Translations under genes and position numbers: made by a program
Source: an uncultured Clostridia bacterium
Lineage (GTDB): Bacteria > Bacillota > Clostridia > Oscillospirales > Ruminococcaceae
Assembly: GCA_944382845.1 (NCBI GenBank)
Contig: CALWNN010000022.1
Location: forward strand, 1-64,000
Direction of reading: 5' to 3'
Length of the DNA: 64,000 bases
Part shown: positions 62,999 to 64,000 of the stretch, in pieces
How positions within the stretch are numbered: the stretch's first letter is position 1
Layout: every line of letters starts with the position of its first letter
The notes under the pieces: model-generated
What the model saw: the letters and a program-made list of their open reading frames with translations, nothing else
Told to the model about the DNA's origin: nothing
Database searches by the model: none

Positions 62999-64000
62999 AT
63001 GAACAAAACACTTGTATTTCATTACGTTTCAAAAACATTGCTTCTGGGCTCGGCGCTTTTTCTTGTTCCGTGTCTTGTAAGTATTGTTTACGGGGAAAAG
63101 GATACTGCTCTTGTTTTTCTTATAACCGCAATATGCGTTGCAATCGTTTCAACTCCTCTGGCGATAATAAGACCTAAAAACAAAACAATGTATGCAAGAG
63201 AGGGTCTTGTTATAGTAGCCTTTCTGTGGCTGATATTTCCTCTTGCGGCTTCGATTCCTTTTTATATCAGCGGAGAGATACCGCATTTTGCAGACGCTGT
63301 TTTTGAAAGCTTTTCAGGCTTTACAACAACCGGGGCGACTGTTGTTTCAGACGTTGAGGAAATGTCAAAGGGAATGCTGTTTTTCAGAAGCCTTACTCAC
63401 TGGGTAGGTGGCATGGGAGTGCTTGTGCTTGCTGTTGCCATACTTCCGTCGTCGAGCAATTCAATGTATCTTATGCAGGCTGAGTGTGCGGGTCCTCAGG
63501 TTGGAAAGATAGTTCCGAGAGGGAAAAATTCTGCTCTTTATCTTTATATAATTTACGGAGCGCTTACTTTTGTTACGTTTATCCTGCTGTGTATCGGGGA
63601 TATGCCTGTGTTTGACAGCGTATGCCATGCGATGGGAATTGCCGGAACAGGCGGATTTTCTGTAAAAAATGCAGGGATAGCCTTTTATGACTCGCCCTAC
63701 ATTGAGTCTGTAGTAACAGTTATGATGGGGCTTTTCGGAGTGAATTTCCGCCTTTATTATTTTCTGCTTATAAGACGATTCAAGGACGTTTTCAAAAATA
63801 CCGAATTTAAGGTATACGTTATAACAATGGCTGTGGCTGCAGCTGTTATGGCGGCAAACATTTACCCAATTTACCGTTCGGTCGGAATTTCAATACGTCA
63901 CGGAATTTTTCAGGCGGTTTCAATTATGACCTCTACAGGATTCTATACTGCGGACTATACATTATGGCCAACGCTTTCCCAGATGATAATTTTCATTTTA
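62999..64000 (+). CDS. trkH: Trk potassium uptake channel TrkH (5' part, runs off window)
   Basis: The first 334 codons from ATG 62999 are open to the window end; the 3' part is missing. Selectivity-filter regions of successive M1-P-M2 repeats are visible: ESFSGFTTTGATVVSD, GIAGTGGFSVKNAGI and IMTSTGFYTADYT. LTHWVGGMGVLVLAVAILPS is also typical of TrkH. It is the K+-conducting subunit partnering TrkA, 18 nt downstream of it with an aagggg site. Confidence 0.93.
   Translation, partial: MNKTLVFHYVSKTLLLGSALFLVPCLVSIVYGEKDTALVFLITAICVAIVSTPLAIIRPKNKTMYAREGLVIVAFLWLIFPLAASIPFYISGEIPHFADAVFESFSGFTTTGATVVSDVEEMSKGMLFFRSLTHWVGGMGVLVLAVAILPSSSNSMYLMQAECAGPQVGKIVPRGKNSALYLYIIYGALTFVTFILLCIGDMPVFDSVCHAMGIAGTGGFSVKNAGIAFYDSPYIESVVTVMMGLFGVNFRLYYFLLIRRFKDVFKNTEFKVYVITMAVAAAVMAANIYPIYRSVGISIRHGIFQAVSIMTSTGFYTADYTLWPTLSQMIIFIL

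Overview
The window looks like chromosomal DNA of a spore-forming, plant-glycan-using clostridial Firmicute. The best guess is an Oscillospiraceae/Ruminococcus-like gut organism; this is an inference, because no 16S gene is present. The evidence is the yabP-yabQ-divIC-yabR block, a YpeB germination protein, zinc-type S14 and L36 ribosomal proteins, AGGAGG ribosome-binding sites with TTG and GTG starts, class B sortase, and carbohydrate enzymes GH74, GH36 and GH130.

Layout. 0-2 kb: one copy of a dispersed repeat, tRNA-Leu(GAG) with a consensus promoter, two small membrane proteins and a flavin reductase. 2-12 kb: esterase, maf, tautomerase, zinc-ribbon protein, a possible ThyX-like protein, a SleB-type cell-wall hydrolase, sortase B, cinA, thiI and its cysteine desulfurase. 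12-19 kb: ypeB, a GH74 xyloglucanase lipoprotein and a GH36 alpha-galactosidase. 19-21.5 kb: sporulation and division genes yabP, yabQ, divIC, yabR. 21.7-37.9 kb: an uninterrupted S10-spc-alpha ribosomal superoperon (rpsJ to rplQ, including secY, adk, map, infA, rpoA), headed by a long leader with its own intrinsic terminator. 38-47 kb: purine nucleoside phosphorylase, GH130 mannoside phosphorylase, an efflux adaptor plus a giant FtsX-type permease without its ATPase, a cyclophilin lipoprotein and a CNNM/CorC protein. 47-58 kb: a polyamine cluster (speD, arginine decarboxylase, speE, speB, carboxynorspermidine dehydrogenase and nspC), with comM and a lipase inserted. 58-64 kb: a FemAB-like aminoacyltransferase, a VanY-like carboxypeptidase with Ig-like repeats, and the TrkA/TrkH potassium system, whose TrkH runs off the window.

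The most unusual content is a family of 150-250 nt interspersed repeats without coding function. I count eight clear copies plus one degenerate head and four solitary tails. All share a head (ataaccaagtcgccgatgtcccc-like), then a variable string of short palindromes, a long hairpin, an exchangeable cassette, and a tail ending in gctttgctccgattt. Modules are swapped, tandemly expanded or missing between copies. Several heads begin exactly at a stop codon, and one full copy lies inside the predicted 5' leader of trkAH.

Functional links. GH74, GH36 and GH130 each have an AACGTTTA box upstream, suggesting shared control by a LacI-family regulator. The polyamine cluster encodes two complete routes to spermidine (AdoMet-dependent and aspartate-semialdehyde-dependent), and overlapping speE-speB suggests a possible aminopropylagmatine route. 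No transposase, integrase, CRISPR array or phage structural gene was seen.
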